A stretch of 64,000 nucleotides of DNA from JAIQFL01 sp035295745 (GCA_035295745.1 DATGIL010000052.1:1-64000), one strand, 5' to 3'. Shown: positions 25,227-35,600, numbered from the stretch's first letter. A program made the numbers and translations. The notes: generated by a model not told the origin, from the sequence alone.

Positions 25227-26645
25227 TCAGTTCTTGGTCTGTCCTTTTTGACCACTGTCGCCGCCATTTTGGTCGCCGCGATTCTTGCGTCCGCCGCCTC
25301 GAGAACCGTCGCCACCGCCTTCGCCCTTCTGGCCCCCGCCCCCGCCACCGCGTTGGCCACCGCCGCCTCTGCCATCCCGGACCACTACCCGGCTTCCCGG
25401 CGCGAGGCGCAATTGACCTTCGGTGACTACCGTTTCCCCTGTTTCCAGACCGGACTCGATGACCATGTCTTGATCGACTCGCGCTCCAGTCGTAACCACC
25501 CGCGATTCCACAGTCCGATCGGGTTTTACGACGTAGACGAACGATCCGTTCTGCCCGGTTTGCACAGCCTCATTCGGCACGACCACGGCATTCTGCTGGG
25601 TCGTCAGCCGCAGCACCACGCGTACAAACTCCCCGGGCCACAATTTGTGATCGGAGTTGGGAAAGGTTCCCTTCAGCCGGATCGTACCTGTGGTGGTGTC
25701 AACCGCATTGTCGACAAAGGTCAGAATGCCATTCTCCTCATTACCGGCGTCGTCCTGCGGACGGGCCCGCACGGGGAGCTTGCCTTCTGCCATGTACTTC
25801 TTGATCGCTGGAAGCTGCGCTTCCGGCACTGCGAAAGTAACGTAGATGGGCTCCACCTGGTTGATGGTCATCATTTCGACGCTGTTGGCCATCACGATGT
25901 TGCCTTGCTTCACTGTCAGATTGCCGGTGCGCCCATCGATGGGAGAGGTAATCGTCGTGTAGCCGAGCTGAATCTTGGCATTCTCCACCGCCGCACGGCT
26001 GGCGCCGATACTCGCCTTCGCGCTCTCAATGGCGGCTTGATCGGCCGCAACCGCCTGTGCCGCGGCGTCCGCGCTGGCACGCAGTTGTTCCGATTGATCC
26101 TTCGAAATGATCCCGTTCTTCAACAACTCGGCATAGCGGGCGGCCTGCGCTTCTGCATACCGTGCCGACGCGCTGTCTCTCGCCAGATTGGCTTGGGCTT
26201 GTCCCAGAGATGCCTGGTCCTTCGCGAGATTGGCCTGCGCCTGGTTCACCGCCGCTTCCAGCGGACGAGGATCGATGGTGAACAGCGGCTCGTCCTTCTT
26301 GACGTAGTCGCCCTCGTGGAAATTGACCTTGTTCAGTTGCCCGGTAACTTGGGCTTTTACAGAAATGGTGGAGTATGCCTCCACGTTGCCGATGACTTGC
26401 ACTTCCACCGGAACGTTTTTCTGAGTCGCCTGTGCCACGGTCACCGGCACATCGCCGCCCCCGCCACCTTTGCGGCCACCGCCCTTTCCGCCCCCCGTCC
26501 CCGCACCTGCGCCCGCCGCGGCAGCACTGGCGCCGGAGTTGGAACAGCCCGGCAAGGAGAGTAGCGCCAAGCCTGTAAAGGCCAGAATCCAGAAGGTTTT
26601 ATGGATCACCCGACGGTCACACCCATGCGGGGTATATGTAGCCAT
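25227..26645 (-). CDS. RND efflux periplasmic adaptor (membrane fusion protein), MdtA-like lipoprotein
   Basis: This adaptor connects the two permeases to an outer-membrane channel. A lipobox (LLSLPGC) anchors it to the inner membrane. It has the usual lipoyl, alpha-hairpin and beta-barrel order: VEVQVIGNVEAYSTISVKAQ, GDYVKKDEPLFTIDPRPLEA, a long Ala/Gln-rich hairpin, then LGYTTITSPIDGRTGNLTVK. The start is taken at ATG 26645, where TACAAT (26657-26662) lies 11 nt upstream, suggesting a leaderless transcript; GTG 26609 is an alternative. Two Gly-rich tracts are odd for the family: one just after the lipid anchor and one of about 50 residues at the C-terminus (RGGGGGGQKGEGGG). Confidence 0.9.
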   Translation of the reverse strand: MATYTPHGCDRRVIHKTFWILAFTGLALLSLPGCSNSGASAAAAGAGAGTGGGKGGGRKGGGGGDVPVTVAQATQKNVPVEVQVIGNVEAYSTISVKAQVTGQLNKVNFHEGDYVKKDEPLFTIDPRPLEAAVNQAQANLAKDQASLGQAQANLARDSASARYAEAQAARYAELLKNGIISKDQSEQLRASADAAAQAVAADQAAIESAKASIGASRAAVENAKIQLGYTTITSPIDGRTGNLTVKQGNIVMANSVEMMTINQVEPIYVTFAVPEAQLPAIKKYMAEGKLPVRARPQDDAGNEENGILTFVDNAVDTTTGTIRLKGTFPNSDHKLWPGEFVRVVLRLTTQQNAVVVPNEAVQTGQNGSFVYVVKPDRTVESRVVTTGARVDQDMVIESGLETGETVVTEGQLRLAPGSRVVVRDGRGGGGQRGGGGGGQKGEGGGDGSRGGGRKNRGDQNGGDSGQKGQTKN

Positions 26646-26738
26646 AGGAGTAGTATATTGTAGTGGCGAATCGTCCATTACTAAAGTTACGGGGACGGTT
26701 CGGCAATGGCTCGAAAGAGGCACGGATTTTGGAACTTT

Positions 26739-26969
26739 CTAGAGTTTGGGCTTGGGTGGTGGCAACTCGCGTGCTTCCACTGTGTGGGTAAATCCCATCC
26801 GGTTATGGGCGCCGTCGCAAAACGGTTTGTTTTCCGAATGCCCGCACCGGCATAGGGAAATCACCGTCCGTCCGGCAAGTCCGAATGTAGCGCCGCTGGG
26901 ATCACAAATCTGAAACTCGCCCTCGATGCGGATGGGTCCGTTGTTGAGGGCCGTAATTTTGGCTGACAT
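26739..26969 (-). CDS. CDGSH iron-sulfur domain protein
   Basis: A 76-aa protein from ATG 26969. The CDGSH motif is complete: Cys40, Cys42, Cys51 and His55 in CRCGHSENKPFCDGAHN, the three-Cys-one-His ligand set of a redox-active 2Fe-2S cluster. Small bacterial CDGSH proteins are soluble homodimers or monomers of uncertain role in redox or iron handling. It is on the same strand as the RND operon, with its start just downstream of the 27043-28245 gene end. An in-frame upstream start at 27008 would add 13 residues without a motif. Confidence 0.9.
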   Translation of the reverse strand: MSAKITALNNGPIRIEGEFQICDPSGATFGLAGRTVISLCRCGHSENKPFCDGAHNRMGFTHTVEARELPPPKPKL

Positions 26970-27042
26970 AGTTGTGGGAGTCGGGTCCGTTTGGCCCGCT
27001 CCTTCCATGCTACAGCTTTCGACGCGCCGATGGTGGCAAAGC

Positions 27043-28245
27043 CTAATATTGGTAAAATCTGGTGCCGGAGGCGTCTCCCACGGTAAAGCTCCTGCCGTCG
27101 CTCGCGATCGCGCGGACGCTCGCAGCGCCCGTGTTGAAGGTGCGAATCAAACTCACGCTGGTCGCCTTGTAGAGCGCGACCGTGCCGCCGTTGATCCCCC
27201 CGATCATGACGTTCACGCCATCGAATGCGGCGACGTAGGGCGACGCGACATTCGGGATATTGCCGACCTGTATCAGCGAACTTGGCAGCGTGGACAGATT
27301 CGTGGTTGGCCGCACCACGTACAGGCTTCCATTCCCCGTGGTCGCGTTTCCGACGGGTATCCAGATGTTGTTGCCGTCGTAGATCGGGCGGCAATCGGTG
27401 ACGGGGGTGGGGATCGTCAGTGTTTCGACCGCGCTGGGCGGATTCGGTATTGCCGGTATCGTCACCTTGATAATCGAGGAGTTCGCCAGCACCAGCCACA
27501 TATTGGTCCCGTCGAAAACCATTCCGTCCACATTAGCTCCTGCGTTCAGGGTGATTCCCGAAGTTGTGTTGATGGCGTAAATGAAGATATTCGGCGATGC
27601 CGCATCGGCCAACCAGAGATTGGTCCCATCAAATGCCATGGATACCAGATTCGATGCGGAAATGAGGTTGGATGCCACCACGGTCGCGGTGCCTGCCGGG
27701 GTGGTCGCGGGATTCAATACTTCCAGACCGCCTTGATTGTCGGCGATGAACAGCAGTCCTCCGAAAAAGCCGAGTTTCCTCGGAGTGCCTGAGGCCATAC
27801 TCCAGGTTTCGAGCAGCCGGCGGTCCACCGCACCTACTTTGAGAATCTTGCCGCTATTGAGCGCGATCCAGAGATTGATACCGTCGCTGACAATGTCGTT
27901 GATCGGCGAACCGGCGTCGCTGAAAATGCCGCCATTTGTGGAGGTGGGAGCCCACGTCTTGCCGATTGCCGTGCGAACTGCGCCACGACTCAATGTCAGG
28001 TCCATGCCCCTATCGAAGAAGGTAACCATCTGGTTTCGGGGAACGAGATCGTTTGGGCTGAAGGTGGTAGGGCCGGTTCCTTGCGTAACGCTACTGAAGA
28101 AGGCCTGGAGGATAAATGGGCAGAAGGGATCGGTGGCCGCCACATCGGTGAACGGCCCGCAACTGGCGGTCTGCGCGTGGATTTCAGCCGGGTTCCAGAT
28201 CAGGATGGCTACGAGGGATAGCCACCACACACGTCGAATGGTCAT
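27043..28245 (-). CDS. Exported protein with S-layer-homology-like region and beta-propeller
   Basis: A signal peptide (WWLSLVAILIWNPAEIHAQ) is followed by an S-layer-homology-like segment at about residues 28-80 (FTDVAATDPFCPFILQAF, then TTFSPNDLVPRNQMVTFFDR). A propeller of roughly seven blades comes next, with repeated phrases such as SMAFDGTNLWLADA, GMVFDGTNMWLVLA and AAFDGVNVMIGG. SLH-type domains bind cell-wall or envelope polymers, and the propeller probably binds a ligand or partner. The start is ATG 28245 with GAGGTG about 7 nt upstream. No catalytic residues are recognisable. It lies downstream of another propeller gene, which may belong to the same unit. Confidence 0.75.
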   Translation of the reverse strand: MTIRRVWWLSLVAILIWNPAEIHAQTASCGPFTDVAATDPFCPFILQAFFSSVTQGTGPTTFSPNDLVPRNQMVTFFDRGMDLTLSRGAVRTAIGKTWAPTSTNGGIFSDAGSPINDIVSDGINLWIALNSGKILKVGAVDRRLLETWSMASGTPRKLGFFGGLLFIADNQGGLEVLNPATTPAGTATVVASNLISASNLVSMAFDGTNLWLADAASPNIFIYAINTTSGITLNAGANVDGMVFDGTNMWLVLANSSIIKVTIPAIPNPPSAVETLTIPTPVTDCRPIYDGNNIWIPVGNATTGNGSLYVVRPTTNLSTLPSSLIQVGNIPNVASPYVAAFDGVNVMIGGINGGTVALYKATSVSLIRTFNTGAASVRAIASDGRSFTVGDASGTRFYQY

Positions 28246-28479
28246 GAAGCACCTCAGATTTCGGTGGGGACACGGCGGAATCAATATGTTACTACTATTA
28301 CAGTCGAATGCACAATGTTAGTGCATCCGGAGTAACTCTTTGGATAATCATGGCGAGGAGAAACTCCCGGCCCGCTTCTCAAGGTGCGCGCGGGTCGCAA
28401 ATCCTTCTAATTGTATTTGCAACCACTTAGCGAGCGGTGGCCGTGAATTGGCGTACTCGCCGTATGCTCTCGGCAGCCC

Positions 28480-29622
28480 TCAGAACGCCATCACCGCGGC
28501 GCTGACGGGTTTTTCTCCGACCGGAATCAGGTTGAACAAAGGAGCGGAGCGCGAGCGGCGCATGTAACCGTCAGGAGTCATCAGCGACCGCGTGCGGATC
28601 ATCGCCAGATCGCCCGAATCGCGATTCAGGACGAGCGCATATTCGTCGTCGGGGGTCATTCGAATGCAGACCGGACCGCGCCCGACCTGAACTACGGCCA
28701 CCAACTCGCGAGTGTCGATATTAAAGACCGTGACCTTGTCGTTGTCGGGGTTCGCCACCAGGAGATAGGGAGGTGGAGTGGGAACTCCCTTCGTTACCGC
28801 CATTACTCCGGGAGCATGTCCGGCGAGAATCGTCTGCTCCACCTCCGTGCTCGAAGGAAAAATGATCACCACGGCATCCATTCCTTCGCCGCTGACAAAT
28901 AGCTGACCATCATCCGCGCTGAAGCAGAAATTTTTGGGATCGAGGGGCAGCGGCAGCCTCACCACTACCCGGCCCGTGGGCACATCGTAGATTGTGACGC
29001 TGCGGTCGGCACTCCCTACCAGAAGCTGGCGCGCGTCCCATCGGTACCCTGCTAAGGCAGGCGAAGCCTGATCGACAATCGTGCGGTCGATGGCGCCCCT
29101 GGAGAGCGACGCCAGTACGATGCTCTCGTCTTGCGGGGTTATGATTGCCGCCTGGTTGTCGCGGCTCACCTCAAAGCTGGTCGCCGCAGAATTCAAGCGG
29201 ATCCGCCGGCCAGGGCGGAATGTGTCGAGCGAAATCTCCACCAAAGCCGGCGGATCGCGGTAGAGCACCCAGAGTGCATCCTGGGTGTGCGACCACTTCA
29301 TATCGGCCGCCTGATTGCCCGCGCGTACCCGCCGGACTACCGACAGTGAGGACGCATCGATTTCGTAAACGGTGCCGTCGTCCGGCGTCAGGACGAACGC
29401 CTTGTGGCGGCCGGCATGCTCCAATATCTTCGAAGGGGCGCCATCCAGGGGTATCTGTTTCCGCACGCGAAAACGATTGAGGTCGACGATCGACACCGAA
29501 CGGCTCTGCTGATTAGCAACGAAACAGTAGCCGTGAAATCCCAACGCCCGCTGCCGGCTGCAAGCTGCCATCCCTGCCGACGCGAGCAACAGGGACCGCC
29601 GCGAGATATTCACAGTAACCAT
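28480..29622 (-). CDS. Tat-exported YncE-like beta-propeller protein
   Basis: About 380 aa from ATG 29622. The N-terminus NISRRSLLLASAGMAACSR combines a twin-arginine motif with a possible lipobox Cys, so it may be a Tat lipoprotein. The rest is a 40-residue-repeat propeller of the YncE/YVTN type: CFVANQQSRSVSIVDLNRFR, AFVLTPDDGTVYEIDASSLS, LLVANPDNDKVTVFNIDTRE. These proteins are periplasmic and bind DNA, metal or unknown ligands; no enzyme motif is seen. The upstream region is divergent from the metalloprotease-like gene, with only 72 bp for both promoters. Confidence 0.78.
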   Translation of the reverse strand: MVTVNISRRSLLLASAGMAACSRQRALGFHGYCFVANQQSRSVSIVDLNRFRVRKQIPLDGAPSKILEHAGRHKAFVLTPDDGTVYEIDASSLSVVRRVRAGNQAADMKWSHTQDALWVLYRDPPALVEISLDTFRPGRRIRLNSAATSFEVSRDNQAAIITPQDESIVLASLSRGAIDRTIVDQASPALAGYRWDARQLLVGSADRSVTIYDVPTGRVVVRLPLPLDPKNFCFSADDGQLFVSGEGMDAVVIIFPSSTEVEQTILAGHAPGVMAVTKGVPTPPPYLLVANPDNDKVTVFNIDTRELVAVVQVGRGPVCIRMTPDDEYALVLNRDSGDLAMIRTRSLMTPDGYMRRSRSAPLFNLIPVGEKPVSAAVMAF

Positions 29623-29694
29623 TTTAGCCAAAGGTTAACTTGCAATAGCTGGGATCTTAGGCGATTATGGGCAAACATTCGTAACGACGCCACT

Positions 29695-30642
29695 ATGAGG
29701 ACAAACTTCTTGAACGGACGCTCTGCTCTCTTTGTCTTGATCGCACTCGCGGCTTCCGCGGCTCCCGCGGCAGCCAATATCCTCATCGTTCCAACTTTCG
29801 ATACCAGCATCACTTCCGATCCGAACGCCCTTGCCATCGAAGCCGGCATCAACGCTGCGATTTCTCTAGTGGAAGCTTCGCTCGGCGATCCGATCACTGT
29901 TCCGATTACGTTCCAGGAAGGTGGAGGTCTCGGCAGCAGCAGCACCCCGATATTCCAGGTCAGTTACGGAACTTATCGTACTGCTCTGATCGCCGATGCC
30001 AAGACGCCGGCCGACGCGACTGCGCTTGCTCAACTGCCAGCGCAGTCTACCAGCCCGGTAGACGGAAACACCAATCTGTGGGTGACCGCTGCGAATCTGG
30101 ATGCTCTCGGACTCGCTCACGGGCTGGTGGGATCCGATGGAACCATCACCCTCAACACCGCGATCACGAACTTCGACCGGACCACAATCAATCCCGGGAA
30201 GTATGACTTGGAAGGCGTGGCTTTGCACGAGATCGACGAAGTGTTGGGCCTGGGGTCGGGGTTGAATCTTCCGACTGGCTTCCCCCGGTTGTCCCGCCCG
30301 CAAGATCTGTTCCGCTACAGCGCGCCCGGAGTTCGTAGCTTCGACACCAGCTCCGGGGCCACTTCCTACTTCTCCATCAATGGTGGTGTTACCGACTTGG
30401 TGGACTTCAATCAGAATGGCGCTGCCGACTACGGCGACTGGCTTTCGTCGGGATCGGCGAAGGTGCAGGACGCTTTTGGAACTCCCGGTGCGATCCCGAC
30501 TTATGGAGTGGAGTTGCTGAATCTGGACGTAATCGGCTTCGACACGCTGCCGCCGGCGAATGCGCCGGAGCCGGGCACCTGGCTGCTGCTGGGCACGGGT
30601 CTCGCACTGGTCGCTCTTAAGGCGCGTCCTGCAGCGCGCTAG
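29695..30642 (+). CDS. PEP-CTERM-sorted putative metalloprotease (NF038122-like)
   Basis: The ATG at 29695 gives a 315-aa exported protein: signal peptide (LFVLIALAASAAPAAA), a domain beginning ILIVPTFDTSITSDPNALAI, a candidate zinc motif EGVALHEIDEVLGLGS (about 176-191), and a C-terminal PEP-CTERM signal (APEPGTWLLLGTGLALVAL followed by basic residues). The zinc motif is HExxE rather than HExxH, so the second ligand is changed; the overall layout still matches the NF038122 family as I know it. An exosortase should cleave the tail and place the protein at the cell surface or in the matrix, but no exosortase gene is in the window. Confidence 0.72.
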   Translation: MRTNFLNGRSALFVLIALAASAAPAAANILIVPTFDTSITSDPNALAIEAGINAAISLVEASLGDPITVPITFQEGGGLGSSSTPIFQVSYGTYRTALIADAKTPADATALAQLPAQSTSPVDGNTNLWVTAANLDALGLAHGLVGSDGTITLNTAITNFDRTTINPGKYDLEGVALHEIDEVLGLGSGLNLPTGFPRLSRPQDLFRYSAPGVRSFDTSSGATSYFSINGGVTDLVDFNQNGAADYGDWLSSGSAKVQDAFGTPGAIPTYGVELLNLDVIGFDTLPPANAPEPGTWLLLGTGLALVALKARPAAR

Positions 30643-30731
30643 TGCTGACAAGGAGATTCCCGCGCTCTAAGTGACCCGCTCCCGTCGACGTTTCAGGCAC
30701 GTCAGGGCGCGCGTCGACAAGTGAGTCCTCG

Positions 30732-30760
30732 GTGCTGTGAAGTTCTTACGTTCACCGCAC
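30732..30760 (-). terminator. Hairpin between lpxA and the PEP-CTERM metalloprotease gene
   Basis: GTGC-T-GTGAA (30732-30741) pairs with TTCAC-C-GCAC (30751-30760), giving nine base pairs with one mismatch and a nine-base loop. It directly follows the lpxA stop codon on the minus strand and is trailed by TTATT on the plus strand, so it could stop transcription from both converging genes. Confidence 0.45.
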
Positions 30761-31549
30761 TTATTCCCGGCAAATGCCTCGTTCGCTGCGGCGAATGAAA
30801 TTTATGAGATGGAGCGTCTCCGGGCTCGGGACCTCCGCCTCGATTCTGGCCAACGCATCCTGCAGTTTCAAGCCGGAGCGATACAGAAGCTGATAGGCCT
30901 TTTTGAGCTTGGCGACGTCGGAAGCCTTATACCCGGCGCGCTTCAGACCCACCACATTCAGGCCGCGCGCCGCCACGTCAAACCCGCTGTACAAGAAAAA
31001 CGGCGGCACGTCGCTGTTCACCCGCGTATTGCCGCCGATCATCGCCAATCGCCCAATCTTGGAGAACTGGTGGACCACTACACCGCCCGAAATGAAGGCC
31101 TGATCTTCCACCTCCACATATCCGGCGATCAGCGCGCAACTCGCAATCACCGTCTGGTTGCCGACCTTGCAGTTGTGGGCGATGTGGCCCGACGTCATGA
31201 TGTAGTTGCCGTCGCCCAGTTCGGTAACCGACTCCGGCGCGGTGCCTCGCGAGATCGTGTAATGCTCGCGAATTTTATTAGCGTTTCCAATGCGCAGATA
31301 GCTACGCTTTCCTGTGAAGCCCTTATCCAGCGGGTCGGTGCCGAGCACCGTTCCTGCCGAGATCTCGTTTCCATCGCCCATCGTCGTCCAGCGTTTGACG
31401 TAGACGTAAGGCTCCAGGAGGCATCCCGCGCCAATCACCACATCGGCTTCGATGACGCAGTATTCACCGATCCTCGTGCCGGCCCCGATCACAGCACTGG
31501 GGTCGACACGGGCGGTAGCGGCCACTATGGCCGAGGGATCGATGGACAT
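30761..31549 (-). CDS. lpxA: Acyl-ACP:UDP-N-acetylglucosamine O-acyltransferase (LpxA)
   Basis: LpxA performs the first step of lipid A synthesis, transferring a 3-hydroxyacyl chain from ACP to UDP-GlcNAc in the cytosol. The 262-aa length is standard. The left-handed parallel beta-helix hexapeptide repeats are clear (IVAATARVDPSAVIGAGTRI; VTELGDGNYIMTSGHIAHNC), the catalytic His is in GHIAHNCKVG (about 125), and VHQFSKIGRLAMIGG and DVPPFFLYSG are family landmarks. The C-terminal helical domain is present. It is separated from lpxB/lpxD/fabZ, which is unusual compared with many Gram-negatives but fits scattered lipid A genes. The upstream isomerase-like gene ends 16 bp before its ATG at 31549. 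Confidence 0.95.
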   Translation of the reverse strand: MSIDPSAIVAATARVDPSAVIGAGTRIGEYCVIEADVVIGAGCLLEPYVYVKRWTTMGDGNEISAGTVLGTDPLDKGFTGKRSYLRIGNANKIREHYTISRGTAPESVTELGDGNYIMTSGHIAHNCKVGNQTVIASCALIAGYVEVEDQAFISGGVVVHQFSKIGRLAMIGGNTRVNSDVPPFFLYSGFDVAARGLNVVGLKRAGYKASDVAKLKKAYQLLYRSGLKLQDALARIEAEVPSPETLHLINFIRRSERGICRE

Positions 31550-31565
31550 GGATCGGAGATGGCGT

Positions 31566-32657
31566 TCAGGCCAGGCAGTCCTTGGCGAAGGCCAGGCACT
31601 TCTTCATTTCTTCGACGATGGTCGAGCCTTCCGGGACCGTATACTCCATCTCGATGTTCGCGGGGAACGGATAGTGGTTCTCTTTGAGCAGTTGCAGAAC
31701 GGCCTTGATTGGCGTATCGCCCTGACCCCAGGGCGTGTTCGGGCCGTGATCCTTTTTGCGGTCCTTGAGGTGGAGATTGGTGATCTTATCGTGGTGCTGC
31801 TTGATGAAGGCGACCGCGTCATAATTCGAGGCGGTGAAGTGGCCGATGTCCAGATTGATCCCGTTGTATTTCCCGTAAGCCATCAGCGTGTCGTAGCTTT
31901 CCAGCGTGGCTGTTTGATTCGGATCGCTGGTGGCGTCGTGGCCATGATAGCCCACCATCAACTTGTGCTTGTCGGCGATCGGCGCGATTCGTTTGGCCAT
32001 GGTCAACGTGGTACTCGTGCTGATCGCTTTGACGCCGAGCCCTTTCGCCATTTCGAAGCCGTACTCGATGTCGTCATCCTTCATACTGTCCTGCATGTTG
32101 TAGCAGAGCACGGCCAGGGTGATGCCGTCATCGTTGATCCTTTTGCGCACGGCCTTCCAGGTTTCGGCATTGGCCGACTTGCGCCAGTCCGCCAGCTTGG
32201 CTACCGCTGCGTCACGCTCCGCCTGTTGCTCCGGAGTCAATTGACGGCCGCCACGGCCTCTGCCGGGACCCCCAGGTTGTCCTCCAGGTGCGCCGGTAGC
32301 TCCCCCTGCCGGTGCTTGTCCGGCGGGAGGTGTTTGCCCCGCTGCCATCGGTCCCGGTCCATTGCCTGGTCCACCGCCCGGCCCACCCGGTCCTCGTCCG
32401 CGTCCCCCGCCGAAGTTCGGCATCTTGGGCGCTCCCGCCAGGGACTCGCAGTCATTCGACATGAGTTCCATCTCGCCGAGCCCGACCTCGACGTAGGCCT
32501 TCAACATCGCTTCGGCATCGTTCATGCTCCTGAAGCTGTAGGTGATCGCGCCAATCTGCACGCCTCCGAATTTGGAATTGATCGAGGCGCCAAACGCCAT
32601 ACTCGCCGGGATCGACGCCAGGGCGAGTTTGCCGATGTCTCTTCTGGTATAAAGCAT
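31566..32657 (-). CDS. Tat-exported sugar phosphate isomerase/epimerase-like TIM-barrel protein
   Basis: The N-terminus YTRRDIGKLALASIPASMAF is a twin-arginine signal. The mature protein belongs to the xylose-isomerase-like AP-endonuclease-2 TIM-barrel superfamily: VQIGAITYSFRS, VGYHGHDATSDP, GINLDIGHFTAS, ITNLHLKDRKKDHGPN and a terminal NIEMEYTVPEGS supply the metal-binding His, Asp and Glu residues. Between the first and second barrel strands a Gly/Pro/Arg-rich insertion (about residues 79-145) interrupts the domain. The start ATG 32657 lies 11 bp after the M14 stop, so the two are probably one operon. Exported members are common in Acidobacteria and Planctomycetes; the substrate is unknown. 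Confidence 0.85.
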   Translation of the reverse strand: MLYTRRDIGKLALASIPASMAFGASINSKFGGVQIGAITYSFRSMNDAEAMLKAYVEVGLGEMELMSNDCESLAGAPKMPNFGGGRGRGPGGPGGGPGNGPGPMAAGQTPPAGQAPAGGATGAPGGQPGGPGRGRGGRQLTPEQQAERDAAVAKLADWRKSANAETWKAVRKRINDDGITLAVLCYNMQDSMKDDDIEYGFEMAKGLGVKAISTSTTLTMAKRIAPIADKHKLMVGYHGHDATSDPNQTATLESYDTLMAYGKYNGINLDIGHFTASNYDAVAFIKQHHDKITNLHLKDRKKDHGPNTPWGQGDTPIKAVLQLLKENHYPFPANIEMEYTVPEGSTIVEEMKKCLAFAKDCLA

Positions 32658-32668
32658 GGTTCTCCTTC

Positions 32669-35600
32669 CTACTTCTCCGCCAGTTTCCTTCCGGCATCCA
32701 GGCTATCGAAGTTCAGGATGGCATTGAATACCAGAAAATAGCTGCCCTTGGTCTCGGCGCGCCAGAACGGATTGTTCGAGAACAGCACCACGTGACCTTC
32801 GCCGTACGGCGAGTCGATCACCGCGGGATGCTGCGCCAATTCACCACCGCTATCCAGCAGACCGGAAACCAACAGCTCGCTGTTATTGGCATAGCGTAAC
32901 ACCACGCGCGGACGGGCTGCGGGAGGAATCACGTTGATCGGATTGCGGAGCTGTTCGTTGGTCAGCGGCGTGGCTTCCCAGGTCTCGGCATGTGGATCCT
33001 CCGGGATCTCGACCGGCTGCCGGCCTTGTGGCAGATCGGGATCGTCGGCTGTGCCGCGCCCTGTCGGCCTTTCGCGCTCGTCCGCACCGCCACGGCGCCC
33101 TCCTCCTCCGCCTGCCATATTGGTCACATTGAAGACGGGAGGATTCGAAGCGAAGATCGCCAGGTTGTCGCTGTACCCGTAGACGATCGGGCTGGCGGCA
33201 TCCACCAGCTTGGAGCGCAGCGCTGACCCTGTCACCTTCAGATTGCGAGCCGGCGCTATAGTCACGCCCGGAGTAAAGCCGAAGGTGACGGCGAAGTTGG
33301 TGGTGTCGTTCGCAGTGATCAGCAACCCGCCCTTGCGCACAAATTCCTGCAGGCGATCGAGCCCATTCCATCCGAGACCGGGACGCATGTCGTCGGTCTC
33401 ATCGGTATTACCGAGATTCGGAGTGAGCTGCGTTACTTTCCAGGGCAGGGGATTGCCGTACATCGGCATCCCGTTGACGATCGTCTGTGGGTTGCCGCGG
33501 CCCGCTCCGGGGCCGAACACAATCACGTCATACTTGGCGCGCAGATCGCCGATCGCGGCAACCTTCTGCGTACTGATGTAGTCGTAGGGGATCTTCAGCC
33601 GATCGAATTCCAGGCGCCACCATCCTTCGGCCTGGGTGTTGAACCATGTGTGCAGCACGGCGATTCGGGCAGCCCGTAGCGGGTGTGTCTTGACGTCTGG
33701 GGCCGACGATACCGCGTACGCCTGTACGCCAAGCTCAGTGCCCGCCTTCGCCAGTTCGTCCGCCGCCACGTTTCGCACGATGAACGATCCGCGATTGAAT
33801 TTGTGCCCGGCCGCCTCAAATGCGGCCTCGGCGGCGTCGAACGTGGCGTTGGGGAACCGGTAGCGTAGCGTGATCAGGGCGCTATCCGCGTTGTGGTTGA
33901 TCACGAAGATCGACCCGGTATTCTCAACCCCTCCCGGCGCCTTGACGGGACCGTGGACCATTTCCATCGCGGCATCCAACACTTTCAGATCGGTCACCCG
34001 GCTTACCTTCACGTTCCCGAGTTCGCCGAAGGTCCAGCCGGTGTCGTCATAAATGCTCTTTTGCGGATCGTTTGCGGCCCAATACTGGTAGTCCAGCAGG
34101 GTGTCGGCGATGCGGCTGTAGGGCTGGTCCATGCGCAGGATGTAGCTGCCTGCGGGAAAAGTGCGCGGCTCCGCCTTGGGCTTCTCTGCGGGTTTATCCG
34201 CGGGTTTGGCAGCCGATTCGGCCGACGCGGTGTCGCCAGACTGCGATCCGGACTGGCCGTCGGTCTCATCCGTCGCTCCGCGTCCGCGACCCCCGCGTCC
34301 GCCGCGTCCGGCCGCCTTCTTGGCGGGCATCATTACGGTGAATGGCGCGGTGGCGCGCGAGACCTCGCATCCCTGCTCCTGCAACATCTGCAAGAGGTCG
34401 GCCTGTGCACCCAGTCGCGGATCGTCTGCCGGGAAAACGTAGGCGGCTGGACCCTCGGTGCGCGGCTTCTGGATGGAGCGCTTGGCTTTCAGATAGAAGT
34501 TGTGCAGGAAGAGCTTGTTGTTCGCCGAAAAGAAGGCCAGGGCGGTGAGCACGCCAGACTCTTCGTAGTTGTTATTATTGCGCTGCGACCACGTAGTCTT
34601 GGGCAGCGGCGGATTCTGTTTGAACCAGGTGCGCGCGTATTCGTTGGGACGCAGTGTCCGCTCTTCGGTGTCCGCCCCGCCATTGCCAAACGTCTCGTAC
34701 AAACGGCTGATCCCGTTGTGCATCGCCGCGATGAACATCAGGTAGCTCGGCGACCACGTATCGAATGTTCCATGCGTGAAGACGCCGGGCATACCAAACT
34801 TGGTCATTTCCGAAACGTTGTTCCAGCCCATCATCTGCCATTCATCCGCCAGGATCGGGTCGATCCACGCGTTGTACGGCCCGTCGCCGACGGTATTGTC
34901 GTACAGATACGGCACCGACTCGTGCAAGTCGTGCAGCACCTGGGCTTTCCACCCCACGAACGTGTTCAGGACGTTCTTGGTTAGTTGCAACGTGAGCCCC
35001 ATGGCGTCGCGATTGTTATCGTGCGCCACGTAGTGGCCCCAATACACCAGCGAGGGCCACTCCTTGTTGGGATTCTCGCGATGCCAGCGGTAGATGTCTA
35101 CCATGCGGTCGCGCCCATCCACCTCTACCACCGGCGTGATCAAGGTGATGACGTTATCGCGGATGGCGCGGATGTAGGCGCTGTCGTCAACTGCCAGGCG
35201 GTATGCCAGCTCCATCAGCGCCGTGGGGGCGCCGGTCTCCGGGGAGTGGATCGTGCCAGTGATGTAATAAATCGGAGTCGAAGCGGCTACCAGCTTGTCC
35301 GCTTCGTTATCGTCCAGCTTGATCGTGCGTGGATCCGCCAGCTTGGCGAGACGAGCGCGGTTCTCATCGAGGTTGGCGATGAGGCGCTCGTTTGCTACTG
35401 CGACCGCGATCATCTCGCGGCCCTCTTCGGTCTTCCCGACGGTGAAAACCTTCACCCGGGGCGTGGCCTTCTCCAGCATCCGCATGTACCGATAGACATC
35501 GGCCGAATACGGCAGAATGCCGGGGGCGCCGGCAATATCCCCCAGAACGGCTTTCGGCGTGGGTACAGTTTTGGATGCCGGCAGGTAGTCGGTCAGCGGC

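Noticed and set aside
24123..26564. 813-codon plus-strand open frame across the RND permease and adaptor genes
   Set aside because: It is antisense to two well-supported genes, has Arg/His/Gly-rich shadow composition and matches no family; long antisense frames are expected at this GC content.
30684..30718. GTCGACG/CGTCGAC inverted repeat downstream of the PEP-CTERM metalloprotease
   Set aside because: The loop is 21 bases long and no T-run follows; the hairpin at 30732-30760 is the better terminator candidate.
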